The notes: generated by a model from the sequence alone, not told the origin. Positions 1 to 9,998 are shown, numbered from the stretch's first letter. The stretch: DNA of 64,000 nucleotides from Aspidapion aeneum (GCA_963576565.1 OY755042.1:95102185-95166184), one strand, 5' to 3'. Program-made: numbers and translations.

Positions 1-220
1 AAGCGACAATTATTTTATGTTATAGTGAGACATCATTTTTTCATTAACACATAATATAGTTCGACCATTGTTTATGATAGATACATTACTAGACTTTCAA
101 TTTCTAACTGGGAACAGATGATGCAATTTTTCTTAGTGTAAATGAAATGAAAATTTTCAAGACATTGATGATTGCGAAATGCCGAAAGCGCTCTGTCTAA
201 CGAAAACTAAATAGAATTAA

Positions 221-715
221 ATAAATGGATCCATGACGGATCTGATACCTTTCTAGCTAGCCTATTAGAACACTTCAAGTGAAGCCATGATATATCATCC
301 TTAAAAACAGTTTTTTGTAAATATCTCGGAAGTTAAACTCTTACGAAGTTTTTGGTTATAACACAAGTTATTGAGCAAAATATATGCATACTATATTCCG
401 AAAACTGAAAAAAATTGATTTGACCCTCCATTAAAAAGTTATCAAATCTGTCATTAGCATTAATGGATTTTGACCAAAATCTAATCAGCTCGTAAGAGTG
501 TCGAACACTATTTTACCTGAAAATTTTATAAAAATCGGTTTAACGGTTTAGGAGCTATCGTGTTACGGACAGAAATGATATACACATACACAGATAGACA
601 TCACGACGATATTGCTAAAATAGGTCAAAATACACCCAAATAACACATTTTTGGCGTTATCTCAAAAATACTTTTTTCGTCGAAACTAATACCTTCTCTA
701 GCCATTGCGCGGGCT
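221..715. repeat. Repeat X, copy 1 (inverted relative to 38265-38772)
   Basis: This segment reads, with scattered differences, as the reverse complement of 38265-38772. Shared landmarks are the GGATCCATG start, a stretch mentioning GTGTCGAACACTATTTTACC, and the phrase 'gttta-ggagctatcgtgtta-ggacagaaat' followed by a CACGACGATATTGC block. No coding frame is visible. A shorter piece of the same core is seen at 28205-28320. I cannot assign it to a transposon class. Confidence 0.75.
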
Positions 716-956
716 AGGAAGGTAAAAATTATAGCACACTGTACAAAAAACCCCCCTTTTTTATTTTAAAGTACAGTGCACGCAACCATCCCCTACACTG
801 ACTAATTTAAGTAATAACCTGCTAAAACACATCAACCACAATGTTTTCAAAGCTATACTGAAAGCATTGCATATGGTGCTGTTTTCCGTTCACTTTGACG
901 TTGCGTTATTAGGGTTTTGTCCTTGTTACTTTGTTGTTAACACATGTACTGTCATG

Positions 957-1091
957 CAGGCGCGGATCTACGCAAGAGGAAAAAGGGAGGAAATACACCT
1001 CCTGATCCCTGTGCAATATAGTTTTATTCAATATTTGTTATAATATTACCCCCCCCCCCCCCAACAAATAAAGTTCCTAGATCCGCCCCTG
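957..1091. mobile_element. Short hAT-like MITE (CAGG-GCGGATCTA ends)
   Basis: The left end is CAGGCGCGGATCTA and the right end is the reverse complement of CAGGGGCGGATCTAGG, separated by about 110 bp including a C-tract. Ends of this form are common in hAT-type nonautonomous elements. The flanks give only an imperfect 7-bp match (TGTCATG and TGCCATG), so the target duplication is doubtful. Confidence 0.5.
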
Positions 1092-1395
1092 TGCCATGTC
1101 AGTGACTGTTAAAACTTATTAGAAAACTAATAGTCTGGGGCCATAGCGTCTTTCGTAGGCTTTTTGATGAAGATTTTACAACATCTGTTTTAATCGATTT
1201 CTAATGATCCCACCAACACTGACCTGTTAACAGACTCAAATTTGTCCCAGTCAAAAATTAAGATAAGGATGTCAAAATATTTTTTCAATTCTAAACGGTT
1301 TAAGCTGAAGTAATAAAGTTTGGCACGCCCATCGGCCTTCATGTACTTATTTTTTGTCTGTTAAAAAAAAATTATGTATTTTGCCCCGCAAGGGT

Positions 1396-2524
1396 TACTG
1401 GCGGCTGGTGACGTTATAAATTGGGGGGGGGGGGGCAGAAATTTATATTTCATGGAAAAGGAGATAAAAACCTAAAGAATTTTATTTTAGCATTTTACAA
1501 ACAAGCAGCTACTTGATGTAGTTTTTAGTTTATTTGTTTATAGATAAAGTCTATTCGCCCTTCTTTTACATGCGCAAAGTGTTTGAATTAGCACCAGTTT
1601 CAGACTCATCATGGCCCCGTAGAGCAACCTCAAAAATCCCACAGAATTTTAAACAGTCTATTAACCTACTAAGTATATGTCTATTTTTTGCCACATTTTC
1701 ATTATGTTTAGTAATGTTTTGCCTATAGGCACTATTTAATTAACACCTAATATCAGTCTTGCCTAGCATAGAAAAGTCTATGTGGTTATTTAAATAAGTA
1801 GCACTTACTTTGTGTCTTTAACTTTTCACTAAAGTGCTTGATATCACACATTCCCTTTGCCATCCACGCAGGATCACTTCGTGGATTGTTCATAATAAGA
1901 CAAAAAAAGCAAAAAAAAGCATTTCGGTTTTACTTGCACTAAAATTTTGGTTAATTTTTAGATTCGGTCTATGTGGCCCTAAAGATTTTATTTGTAATCG
2001 AAGTTCATATGTCAACGTATTTAAATTTTCATAGTTAATTATGTATTGGACGGTATTTATTTCCATTTTTATAAACAAACGATAACAAAAACAATGACAT
2101 GCGACCGGCAATGCTTTTTACTACTGACATACCCCAAATCAAAACAAACTCATACGTCTTTACTGAGGATAGAAGCGGCAACGTGTAGAAGGGCAACGGA
2201 CGTTTTCGCACGATGATGATAGCCGACTTCAGCTAAAACACACATTCCTCCCGCCCCTGCTCGAGAACATCCACCCATAACCCGCTGAAAAACGGGTGAA
2301 ATTGAAACCTTGCTCCGCGCGGCTCTGCCGGCTTGTGATTATTTACGCTAAAAAAGTTCACCCAATTAATCGCTTGATGTTAACCACAGATAATAAAAAG
2401 AACTAGAAAATCATGTCGTAAGGCAAGATTTAACTTTTTTTAAATAAATCAATTAAAAATACTGTTTGTTGTCTAGTTTTGGGAGGGCACTGCCCCGTTG
2501 CCCTCCCTGTAGCAGCCGCCACTG
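1396..2524. mobile_element. hAT-type MITE, family 1, copy 1 (1129 bp)
   Basis: Terminal inverted repeats are TACTGGCGGCTG on the left and CAGCCGCCACTG on the right (one family TIR, CAGTGGCGGCTG). The 8 bases outside each end are GCAAGGGT (1388-1395) and GCAAGGGG (2525-2532), a 7/8 target duplication as expected for hAT elements. Just inside the left end is GGTGACGTTATA followed by a long G-tract. No transposase is encoded; the small open frames differ between copies and are not credible genes. Copies 2 (8916-9418) and 3 (28679-29802) share this layout. Confidence 0.85.
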
Positions 2525-2824
2525 GCAAGGGGGCAAAATGTGTTTTTAAATTATGCCTTATATCTTCTAAACTGCGTTTTTTATGAAACCAAATACATGT
2601 TTGTATTGAATATCTCATGACGTAAGTGGTAAGTGGTTTTTATTTATTTTTATTTAAAATAGGGTGATGATATGGAAAAAAATATTTTGAATTTTCAAAC
2701 AAGTTTTTGTGGCTAATCGGGTAAAAAGAAAAAAATTAAGGGTTTTTTGTTTCTCTAGTACTTTTCCGTGGGTAGCTCGAAAGCTTAATCTCACGTGGGT
2801 CCAAGATCTAATGGACACCTAATA

Positions 2825-2865
2825 AGTGTTGACTGTTTCGTCCTTATGGGACTCCTCAGAACACT
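2825..2865 (-). ncRNA. Hammerhead ribozyme remnant, stem III deleted
   Basis: On the minus strand the left arm of H1 reads AGTGTT, CTGAGGA, stem II GTCC-CATAA-GGAC, GAAACAG, TC, AACACT. It is the same ribozyme as 3204-3251, but 7 nt (TTAACTG) are missing. Stem III therefore has no 3' strand and the normal GUC context is lost. The core and stems I and II are intact, so it is probably inactive. Confidence 0.8.
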
Positions 2866-3203
2866 GCTGGTCGATGTGACGCCTTTCATAAATTAAGAAT
2901 ACTGCTTTATCTCTCACGTTACATTGCTAGTGAGAAAACACAGTCATGTACCCAACAAGAAGCGCCATCTACCGAAGTACGAGAGAAACTAAAACAGCAG
3001 CAGGCGAGTAAAACTGCTATATCATCGATCGATGAAAGTATCGATTGAAAGAAAGAATCCATACCGTGACCTACGACACACAGGTCAACGCTAATTGCGT
3101 TTGTTCCGCTATCAAGACGTCGGCTTTGCGTCAGTCAACGGAGATTAAAGCCAAATATTAAAAAATGTAAAATATAGTACCCGTAAGTGTCATATCGACC
3201 AGC

Positions 3204-3251
3204 AGTGTTCTGAGGAGTCCTATAAGGACGAAACAGTTAACTGTCAACACT
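3204..3251 (+). ncRNA. Hammerhead ribozyme, minimal type I, complete
   Basis: All conserved core positions are present. Stem I pairs AGTGTT (3204-3209) with AACACT (3246-3251), 6 of 6. The core is CTGAGGA (3210-3216, matching CUGANGA). Stem II is GTCC-TATAA-GGAC (3217-3229). Then come GAA (3230-3232) and A15.1 (3233), and a short stem III ACAG-TTAA-CTGT (3233-3244). The GUC cleavage triplet ends at C3245, so cleavage is predicted between 3245 and 3246. Beyond stem I, an internal loop (AGC / TATTA) and a further ACC/GGT helix (3198-3200 with 3257-3259) resemble the loops that stabilise natural type I hammerheads. The short stem III is typical of hammerheads in metazoan retroelements such as Penelope-like elements and retrozymes. 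Activity itself is inferred. Confidence 0.9.
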
Positions 3252-3409
3252 TATTAGGTGTCCATTAGATCTTGGACCCCCGTGAGGTTAAGCTTTCGAG
3301 CTACCCACGGAAAAGTACTAAAGAAACAAAAAACCCTTAATTTTTTTCTTTTTACCCGATTAGCCATGAAAATTTGTTTGAATTTTAATTTACGGGTACT
3401 AAATTTTAC

Positions 3410-5194
3410 ATTTTTTATTTTGAATTTTATTTAGAGACCGTAGGCAACGCCTATCCGCCTACATTGTATGCACGCCACTGCTTAGAAAATTTTCTCCCAA
3501 CTTCGGGAAGCTGTATTCCCGTTGACATTTTTCTTATTAAGTGTTAGCCTTAATTTCTCCCTCAGAAAAATGAAGCTGTTCTGAAACTTAGTTATATTTA
3601 CAGGAAAAATTAAATTATTTCGCCAACTAGAACGAGACGTGGCAATCAACGTCTTTCTAGAAAGTTACGTTACCTTTTAACGACGTGTATAATATAAGAA
3701 CCAGGAACTTATTAGAAAGTTTTTGGATTAGCTTAACTACTCCTAAACAAATATTCTTACGTGTTTAGAAAATTTAGCCAGTTCAAATACCTTTTAAAAA
3801 GGCAAAATATGGAAAATAGTATTTATTTCATTTTCCTAGAAAAATATTAAGGGACGGTATTTTCCTTTTTAATTTTTATCTCCCAATTTTTTTTGTATTG
3901 ACGGTTCGTTATCGTTTGATATCTATGTCAGAACCTAAAAATAAGTTAAATATTTTTTATAGGAAAACGTGCTAAGTGATACAGCACCTTTCTTATTAAA
4001 ATTTTTTAACTTATTTTTAGATGCTGACTTAACTTAGAAGCATAAAAATTTAATTTATGATAAAATAAATTTATTTCTATTATTTTTTTTGCTTGATAAA
4101 TTATTACCTTTTTTTAGCGAAGCGAAGAAAAATAAATATATCTCCTAGGAAACGAAACCGATTTTAAAAGTTTTAATCGTGTTATATAGAGAATCAAAAT
4201 ACCTTTCGAAAGAGGTATTACATGCTCCCCTTTTAATTCATAAATTTTGATGTTATGTCAAATTTTTGTCATTCGCTTAATTTGACATAACTGTTACTTA
4301 GCTCACATATCCTCAAAAAAGTCCTATTAAAAGACTTTTTATCAGAAATCGATATTTCTTTTTATTAGATAGTTAGAAGGGGAGTCTATTTAGGTCTGCA
4401 CTGTATATTGCTCTGCTGGCTTTCGCATATCACCAAATTTTGAAAATAAGACAGAGATAATAAAAAAAAACAATCTATAAGGTTTTAAGATATAACTGAT
4501 CTGTATTTAAAGCGTCAGTACCAACCTTGGTACCATTTTTATTAAGAAAATATATGTTGCTCTGCTAGTTGTAGTTGAGAAATAGACACAGAAAAGACGA
4601 GTGAAAATATTTAATTGCCTAACATTAACAGTGTTAAAACCGCCTTGGGCACCACTTAAAAAAAACATACAAAAACAAATAATTAGTTTTTTTAGAAATT
4701 AGTGTTTTGAAAAACTATTTAAAGAAAAAGCCTTATTTTTGGAAAAAAAATTTTTAAGACCTTTTGCAAAATGTTGGTGGTCCAAACCCGGTTAGGATAT
4801 GTTTGCGATCAATTGACCACGGTTAGGTTTAAAACAGATTTTGACCTTCCAACAAGAGGGCAGGGGAGCTATGATTTAAGAAAGAACTGTCCCCGCTGCA
4901 AATAGTCTGCGACGATTCGGCCCGCGGCGAATTGTCCTCTATCCAGTTAAAATACAAGGTGTAACAATTTTTTTCTTTTCCAAAATTTATTTAAAATGGT
5001 CTACAAGTTTCTTGTGTTCCCTATACAGAAAAAACAAAATGTAACTACGATTTTTAGGCAATTAATTAAAGTTTATTGATTCAATGTACAGCTTATTTAA
5101 AAAAAGAAACTGATACGACTTTTTAAAGTACTTTTTTCAAAACTTGAGCAGTGTATGTATGTCAACTTTCTTAGCACCTCAGTATTTTAATCAT
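3410..5194. other. Unassigned AT-rich sequence
   Basis: No credible coding frame or complete element was found. A weak, diverged tandem duplication may span 4399-4670 (TTGCTCTGCT and CCTTGG-ACCA phrases recur). A GC-richer patch at 4905-4945 contains CGCGGCGAATTGTCC, a motif that recurs at 12410-12430, 17473-17485 and 32655-32730. Confidence 0.4.
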
Positions 5195-6205
5195 CAACTA
5201 CAGAATAATAAATACCTACATATTATTTAATCCTAAAATGGCCTAAAATACGACCAAAGAGCTAAAAAAATTGTCAATAAGTTGGAGAATGGTTGGTTCC
5301 AGTGGTCAGCTAGCGCAACATTTTAGTAAGCCCACCAACAGTTTAGAAAAGAAAAATCACTTGAAAGGAAATAAGGATGATCTGGCAGTCTAAAAGCAAG
5401 TCAAATTCAGGAAGATCAGGCGCTACTTCTAGTACTCTAAAATGATGCCTTCGAGAGAATCAAAAGAATTTTTTACAGTTTCCAAGCAGCCAAGCACTCA
5501 TTTGCCATATAATTAAATTATCAAACCTCGGAGGTTTATCCTTTAAATGCTCCCTAGGAAGTAAATGTTCTCTTAAATTCACGGTTACTATTGGTCAATA
5601 TCAGTTATATTGCAAAGCAGGAGAGCAGGTTATGTCAAATGTTCTCTTGAAAATGATCCCTTCCGCGTCAGTTTAAAGTCATACACTATAAACTGACCAA
5701 TGGTAATGGCGAATTGAAGAGAAAATTTACTCCCAGGGGAGCATTTACAGAATAAACGGTCTTTTTTGCTGCAGTTCGACACCAGTGTCAGTATTCTTGA
5801 AATTTCCCCGAGGAGTACTCCCTCAAAATCGGGTGAAAGTTAAACTGCGTATGCGATGTCATTTGATTTCTGCATCTCTATTGGTCCTCGCTCGAATTTC
5901 GGAGAGTACTCGCTCGGGGCGATTTCAAGAATAACGACACAGGTGTCGAACTGCAGCAAAAAAGACCGAACTTACTTTTTAAATGTATTGTATTATATAT
6001 TATATAGGGCTAATAAAGGTATTCAATTCAAAATTAAATTTAATTTAACAGAAATTCAGCCAAAATATATCGTTAGCTGGTTTTTATCAAGTTTTATTTT
6101 ATAAACATGCAAAAGAAGATAAACAGTACTCTTATTGAACGTCATAATACTGTAAAATGTAAATGTCAACCCGATGTAATATAAATATAAAATAAAAATC
6201 AAGTT
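5195..6205 (+). pseudogene. Tc1/mariner-like transposon remnant T1
   Basis: Most of this region is the reverse complement of 51575-52215, so the two are copies of one element. Around 5238-5350 there are helix-turn-helix-like fragments in more than one frame (IVNKLENG, then QHFSKPT), matching a better-preserved version in the other copy. It is followed by a GRSGATSS-like stretch reminiscent of the linker after the N-terminal HTH of Tc1/mariner-type transposases. No DDE/D catalytic region is visible and the frames are broken. Foldbacks at 5537-5975 may be later insertions. The 3' segment (about 6085-6190) recurs at 16655-16783. Confidence 0.5.
5537..5975. repeat. Two adjacent foldbacks
   Basis: The first foldback has arms at about 5537-5605 and 5695-5768 (TTTAAATGCTCCCTAGGA against its imperfect complement). 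The second has arms at about 5755-5830 and 5898-5970, sharing GTCTTTTTTGCTGCAGTTCG and its complement plus GAGTACTC. The 51.8-kb copy of T1 has GGTCTTTTTTGCTACAGTTCGG at only one position, so the second foldback probably formed by local inverted duplication or insertion. Confidence 0.7.
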
Positions 6206-6599
6206 TTTCCAGTCGTATCAGATCCAAAAAAAATACTTCTAGCCAAAATGCTATTCTATAGAGGATCGCCTAATATTTTTCTCTGTATTTTTTATACTTA
6301 TTTACTGCAATTTGTAAGAGTATTTTTTTTTAATCACGCATTTTCCGATCCTAGGAATTTTTGCGATCTAATTTTCTTGGAGTATTTGAACCAAATAAAG
6401 AAATCTCTTTATTTATTTCTCTTTTAAAAAAGAGTTCTTTACAAAAAATAAATAGGGATATAGTAAAAAAAAGGAACAGGAATAGGTGATCACATCTGAA
6501 TCAAAAAGTTGTTCATAAATCCCCATATTCTTTTTTTCTTATATAGGTTTTCACGTGTCAGGGTACATGGATTTGATGAAAAAAAATTAACTTTAAAAA

Positions 6600-6960
6600 G
6601 ATTCGGTTCGTCTTTTTTTGTCTGTATGATCCTGTTTTTGTAGATAAAAAAATAATAGAGACTTATTAAAATAAAGCCAGGCACTAATAGTGCTAGACAC
6701 TATTCTGACAGTTTCGCATTATAAGAACAGCTGTCTTTTTTCAAAATTAGGCCTTATTAATGGAAAATAAACGACTGGATTTATAAAGTAGACTTTGGTA
6801 TGTCAATTTTGAATGATCCACTGTCAATTTTCAATGCGAAACTGGTAGAATACTGCCCGGCACAATTACTGCCCGGCTTTATTGCAATAAGTCCCTATTA
6901 ACTGTGAATAGGCGTCTCTTTTTTTCGTCTTATTATATGATCTTATTAGTTTGACAGTAC
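6600..6960. repeat. Foldback element F1
   Basis: An inverted pair (about 6650-6720 and 6833-6910) shares GACTTATTAAAATAAAGCC, AGGCACTAAT and CAGTTTCGCATT with their complements. An internal stretch AAAATTGACATACCAAAG, read on the minus strand near 6785-6815, recurs at about 13548-13570, so 13440-13650 is probably a second member. The segment 6206-6600 between T1 and F1 shows nothing recognisable. Confidence 0.6.
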
Positions 6961-7199
6961 CGTACTCAAGGGAAGGAGGGCTTAAAGGCTTGAGCGTCTC
7001 CCCCAGAGCCAGTTTGTGTAGATTTTAATTTCTTTTGTCTTTATTTGGGAATAATTTTTTATTTATTTTATTATTTAATATAAATTAAACAAATTTCGTG
7101 GCTAATCGGGTAAAAGGGGGTTTTGGTTTCTCTTATTTTTCCGTGGGTAACTTGAAAGCTTAACCTCACGGGGGTCCAAGATCTAATGGACACCTAATA

Positions 7200-7233
7200 A
7201 GTGTTGACAGTTAAATGTTTCGTCCATAACACT
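7200..7233 (-). ncRNA. Hammerhead remnant in H2 left arm
   Basis: On the minus strand this reads AGTGTT, ATGGAC, GAAACATTTAACTGTC, AACACT. Stem I, stem III and the GUC site are retained. The CTGAGGA core and the 5' half of stem II are gone. It is clearly derived from the ribozyme complete at 3204-3251 and should be inactive. Confidence 0.7.
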
Positions 7234-7415
7234 GCTTGGTCAATGTGACACCCTTGCGAAGTTAATTAGACGGTTTTGTCTCTAATCCTATGTAAATAGT
7301 GATAAAACTCTCGCAAGAAGCGCCATCTACCGACATACGAGAAAAACTAGAAGAGCAGGCGAAAATAAACTGCTATACATATCGATCAATGAAAATATCG
7401 ATTGCAAATAAAAAG

Positions 7416-8230
7416 GAGCAACTAACCAGCTGTCTATTCTGACCTTCTGTCAAAAGTGTCGAACGGCCATCTTTCCTTTTATGCACTGTCACGGTGAAGA
7501 ACTGGGAAATTTTTTTTTGTGAAAGTTAAACTCAAATTTTTATCCGTTTCAATGAGTCTTTTAAAATTAAAATCCAACCCCTTCTGCTGGGGAAGGGTTA
7601 ACACATTTTTGAACATTAGGAAGTGGTAGAAGTTTTTTTTTTCTTTTTTTTTTTTTGATTTTTTTAAGTACAACTTAAAAGTCATACACATATAAAAATG
7701 AAAAAAAGGGTTTTCTTTCTTCTTTGACTTCTTGAGAAAGAAAAATTATATAATGAACTGAAAGAGAAAAAGGGGGGGTGAATCAAACTTTCATTCTATG
7801 GGAGGAGAATGAGTTCTTTTGGAGGGATAAACCATTGACATTTATGGACAGTTGGTTGATTGCTTTCTCTTTATTTTCAGTTCCCCACTAGCTGTTCGAT
7901 TATCTTACGCATGTTGCTGTAATTGGTTGTGCTGCTTCTTTGCACATGCTACTGTAATACATTGTACTGCTTCATTGCACATGCTGCTGTAAAACTTTTT
8001 GAGCCTACAAAATGTAGGCAATGGCGATGGAATAGCTCCATCAAGGTAAGGTTCATTCTTTTAGGTCTTAAGTTTGGGTTGTTCTTATATTATAAATAAT
8101 TGTAGGAACCAGGCATTTACTGCACCTATTTTATTTCAGTGTACAACCTGAAGATGAGAGCTTATGCTCTCGAAACATGTAATTGTAAAAAATTAAACTA
8201 GTGGAGAACGACTGAACTTGTTTGATTGAT
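7416..8230 (+). mobile_element. Penelope-like (?) retroelement insertion with 10-bp direct repeats
   Basis: The insertion is bounded by AAATAAAAAG at 7406-7415 and 8231-8240. H1 lacks the 815 bp between them, which supports retroposition into H2. The interior has T-rich tracts, a roughly 38-bp tandem motif (CACATGCT-CTGTAA..., 7900-8000), and a splice-like pair (CAAG|GTAAG at 8045/8046 and TTTATTTCAG|TG at 8139/8140). Near the 3' end lies the hairpin described at 8148-8176. No reverse transcriptase or endonuclease frame is present. The assignment to Penelope-like elements rests only on that hairpin type and is tentative. Confidence 0.45.
8148..8176 (+). ncRNA. Hammerhead-like hairpin (noncanonical)
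   Basis: CTGAAGA (fits CUGANGA), one extra T, a 6-bp stem GAGAGC-TTAT-GCTCTC, then GAAAC. The extra base between core and stem II breaks the canonical hammerhead, and no convincing stem I or GUC site was found. Similar CTGAnGA-hairpin-CGAAAC blocks occur in Penelope-like elements. Confidence 0.4.
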
Positions 8231-8505
8231 AAATAAAAAGAAACAAACCATCCGTGACCTACGACAGCTCTTCTGGCTTTCAGGCCAGATCAACGCGTAT
8301 TGCGGTTTTCCCCGCCATCAGACACGTGAGCGTCAATCAGCGGAATTTTTAAGCCAAATAATTAGATCTTGGACCCCCGTGAGGTTAAGCTTTGAAGCTA
8401 CCCACGGAAAAATATGAGAGAAACAAAAACCCCTTTTTACCCGATTAGCCACGAAACTTGTTTGATTTTTAAATTCACGGGTACTAAATTTCACGTTTAT
8501 TATTT

Positions 8506-8915
8506 ATTATCTTATATTTTTTACAACAGCTAGATTTTCAGTTTCCCCCCGAAGTTAGGATTTTTTTTAGATATTTTCCACATATTTCATGATGACAAAC
8601 ATAAAATACGGCCTTATGGGGTCTCAAGCCCCCCAAAACTGTCTCGGGCCCACCCCGAAAACTTTTTTCTATATACGCCACTGACTATTAATAAAAATAC
8701 TTAGAAAAGAAAATCGGCGATTGACCTTTCTAAACCAGAGAAAAAAATTTCAAACTGAAACAAGAACGGGACGTTGGCCATTTTGGATTTGCGACTTTAA
8801 GTTTGGAAGGAATGAACCATCCCCCCCCCCCCCACCGGTATTTTAGACAAATCTAATCCGTTAATATTGTATAACCCCAAGTGCGGATTTAAGGGGGTTA
8901 ACTTGGCAATTACCC
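8506..8915. other. Unassigned, with C/G-tracts
   Basis: No gene is visible. A segment around 8570-8680 (TAGATATTTTCCACATATTTC) shares a short phrase with 30530-30560, and a CACTGAC-type element edge may lie near 8675. A C-tract lies at 8820-8834. Confidence 0.3.
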
Positions 8916-9418
8916 CAGTGGCGGCTGGTGACGTTATACATTGGGGGAGGGGGGGGGGGGGGGTTCAGAAAATTAAATTGCATGAAAAATGAGATAAAAA
9001 AAACTTACCGAAACAATTTTATTTTAGTATTTTCCAAACAAGCAGCTACTTGGTGTAGTTTTTAGTTTATTTGTTTATAGAGAAAGTCCATTCGCCTTTC
9101 TTTTTTATGGCCCCGTAGAGCAACCTCAAAAATCACACAGAATTTTAAACAGTCTATTAACCTACTAAGTATATGTCTAATTTTTGTCACATTTTTATTA
9201 TGTTCGGTAGTTTATGTTACATTTCCGTGGTTCGGTAATGTTTTGCCTATAGGCACTATTCAATTGGCAATTCTTAACCACAAATAATAAAAAGAACTAG
9301 ACAATTATGCCGTAAGGAAAGACTTAACTTTTTTAAAATAAATCAATTAAAAATACTGTTTGTTGTCTAGTTTTGGGAGAGCACTGCCCCGTTGTCCTCC
9401 CTGTAGCAGCCGCCACTA
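8916..9418. mobile_element. hAT-type MITE, family 1, copy 2 (503 bp, internal deletion)
   Basis: The ends are CAGTGGCGGCTG and CAGCCGCCACTA. The flanks AATTACCC (8908-8915) and AATTACCT (9419-9426) form a 7/8 target duplication. It keeps the GGTGACGTTATA plus G-tract left end and the right end of copies 1 and 3, but lacks about 620 bp of interior. Confidence 0.85.
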
Positions 9419-9734
9419 AATTACCTCGCCCTAGAAGAAAAAACATTGCGCTTTTTGCTAATAATTAAGTGAAAAATAGCAAGAATTATATTACAAATAA
9501 TTTTTTTGTCGGCTATTACCCCCTAGATTTTGACCCAGATCCACGCTTGTATAATCCGTGTGTTTTTCATTTTTTCTCGTGTTTCCCACCTTAAACTCAT
9601 CCATAATAAACATTTTTTAAAAGACAAAAATAAATTTAATTTCATTTAAGACGCTATAAAGATTTCCAAGCTGGAATTTAAAACAGCAGGTATAAAAAAT
9701 TAAGAGCAGATATTCGAGGGGTATAAATTCTGAT

Positions 9735-9998
9735 GAGACCTAATTGCCTAAAAGGTTTTCCATTAGCAGGATGACATCTGTCCATAAAACTTCTCCAAAA
9801 ATAAGTTTGGATGTAATGAAGTGTTACTGAAAAGAGCGTTTTGTTAGCTCCTTAAAAATCGGGGGCATTAAATAAACGACAAAATTGATTAAGTGCTCAA
9901 TATGACGATTAGTAGGGAAAAAGCAGTGCTTTTAAAGATATAGGGGAGGGTGGGGGTGAGTTTGAACAATTCTTAGTTTTTTAAAAATATTTCGTTGA
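9735..9998. repeat. Direct repeat, left member, overlapping the P-transposase end
   Basis: The segment beginning GACCTAATTGCCTAAAAGG matches 11484-11752 in the same orientation, about 1747 bp away, with small indels. On the minus strand it continues from the P-type transposase frame and contains fragments such as LFSVTLHYIQTYF, so it may be the decayed C-terminal coding region. The stretch 9427-9734 shows nothing else. Confidence 0.75.

Larger units (their letters stand above)
2683..3409. mobile_element. Foldback element H1 carrying hammerhead ribozyme sequence
   Basis: The two ends are about 190-bp inverted arms (2697-2875 and 3190-3380). They share GGCTAATCGGGTAAAAAG, a TCCGTGGGTAGCT block, a GGTCCAAGATCTAATGGACA block and a hammerhead motif. 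The 300-bp centre is noncoding and contains AAGAAGCGCCATCTACCG. The right outer end (3391-3409) carries in inverse orientation the GTAAAATNTAGTACCCGTAA block also found at 3171-3189. A second copy lies at 7083-8505. I found no clear target duplication, so the ends are approximate. Confidence 0.75.
7083..8505. mobile_element. Foldback element H2, split by an insertion
   Basis: This is a second copy of the H1 family. The left arm (7090-7250) and right arm (8360-8505) match the H1 arms, and the shared centre (AGCGCCATCTACCG, CCGTGACCTACGACA) lies on both sides of an insertion at 7416-8230. Relative to H1, the right arm has lost about 110 bp containing the hammerhead. The left arm retains only part of it. 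Confidence 0.75.

Noticed and set aside
7479..7691. 70-codon minus-strand frame rich in Lys and Phe
   Set aside because: It is a translated T-rich tract inside the retroelement insertion.
9731..9760. CTGATGAG at 9731, a possible further hammerhead core
   Set aside because: No stem II followed by GAAA and no GUC site within reach. The motif lies in the P-associated direct repeat and is a chance match.
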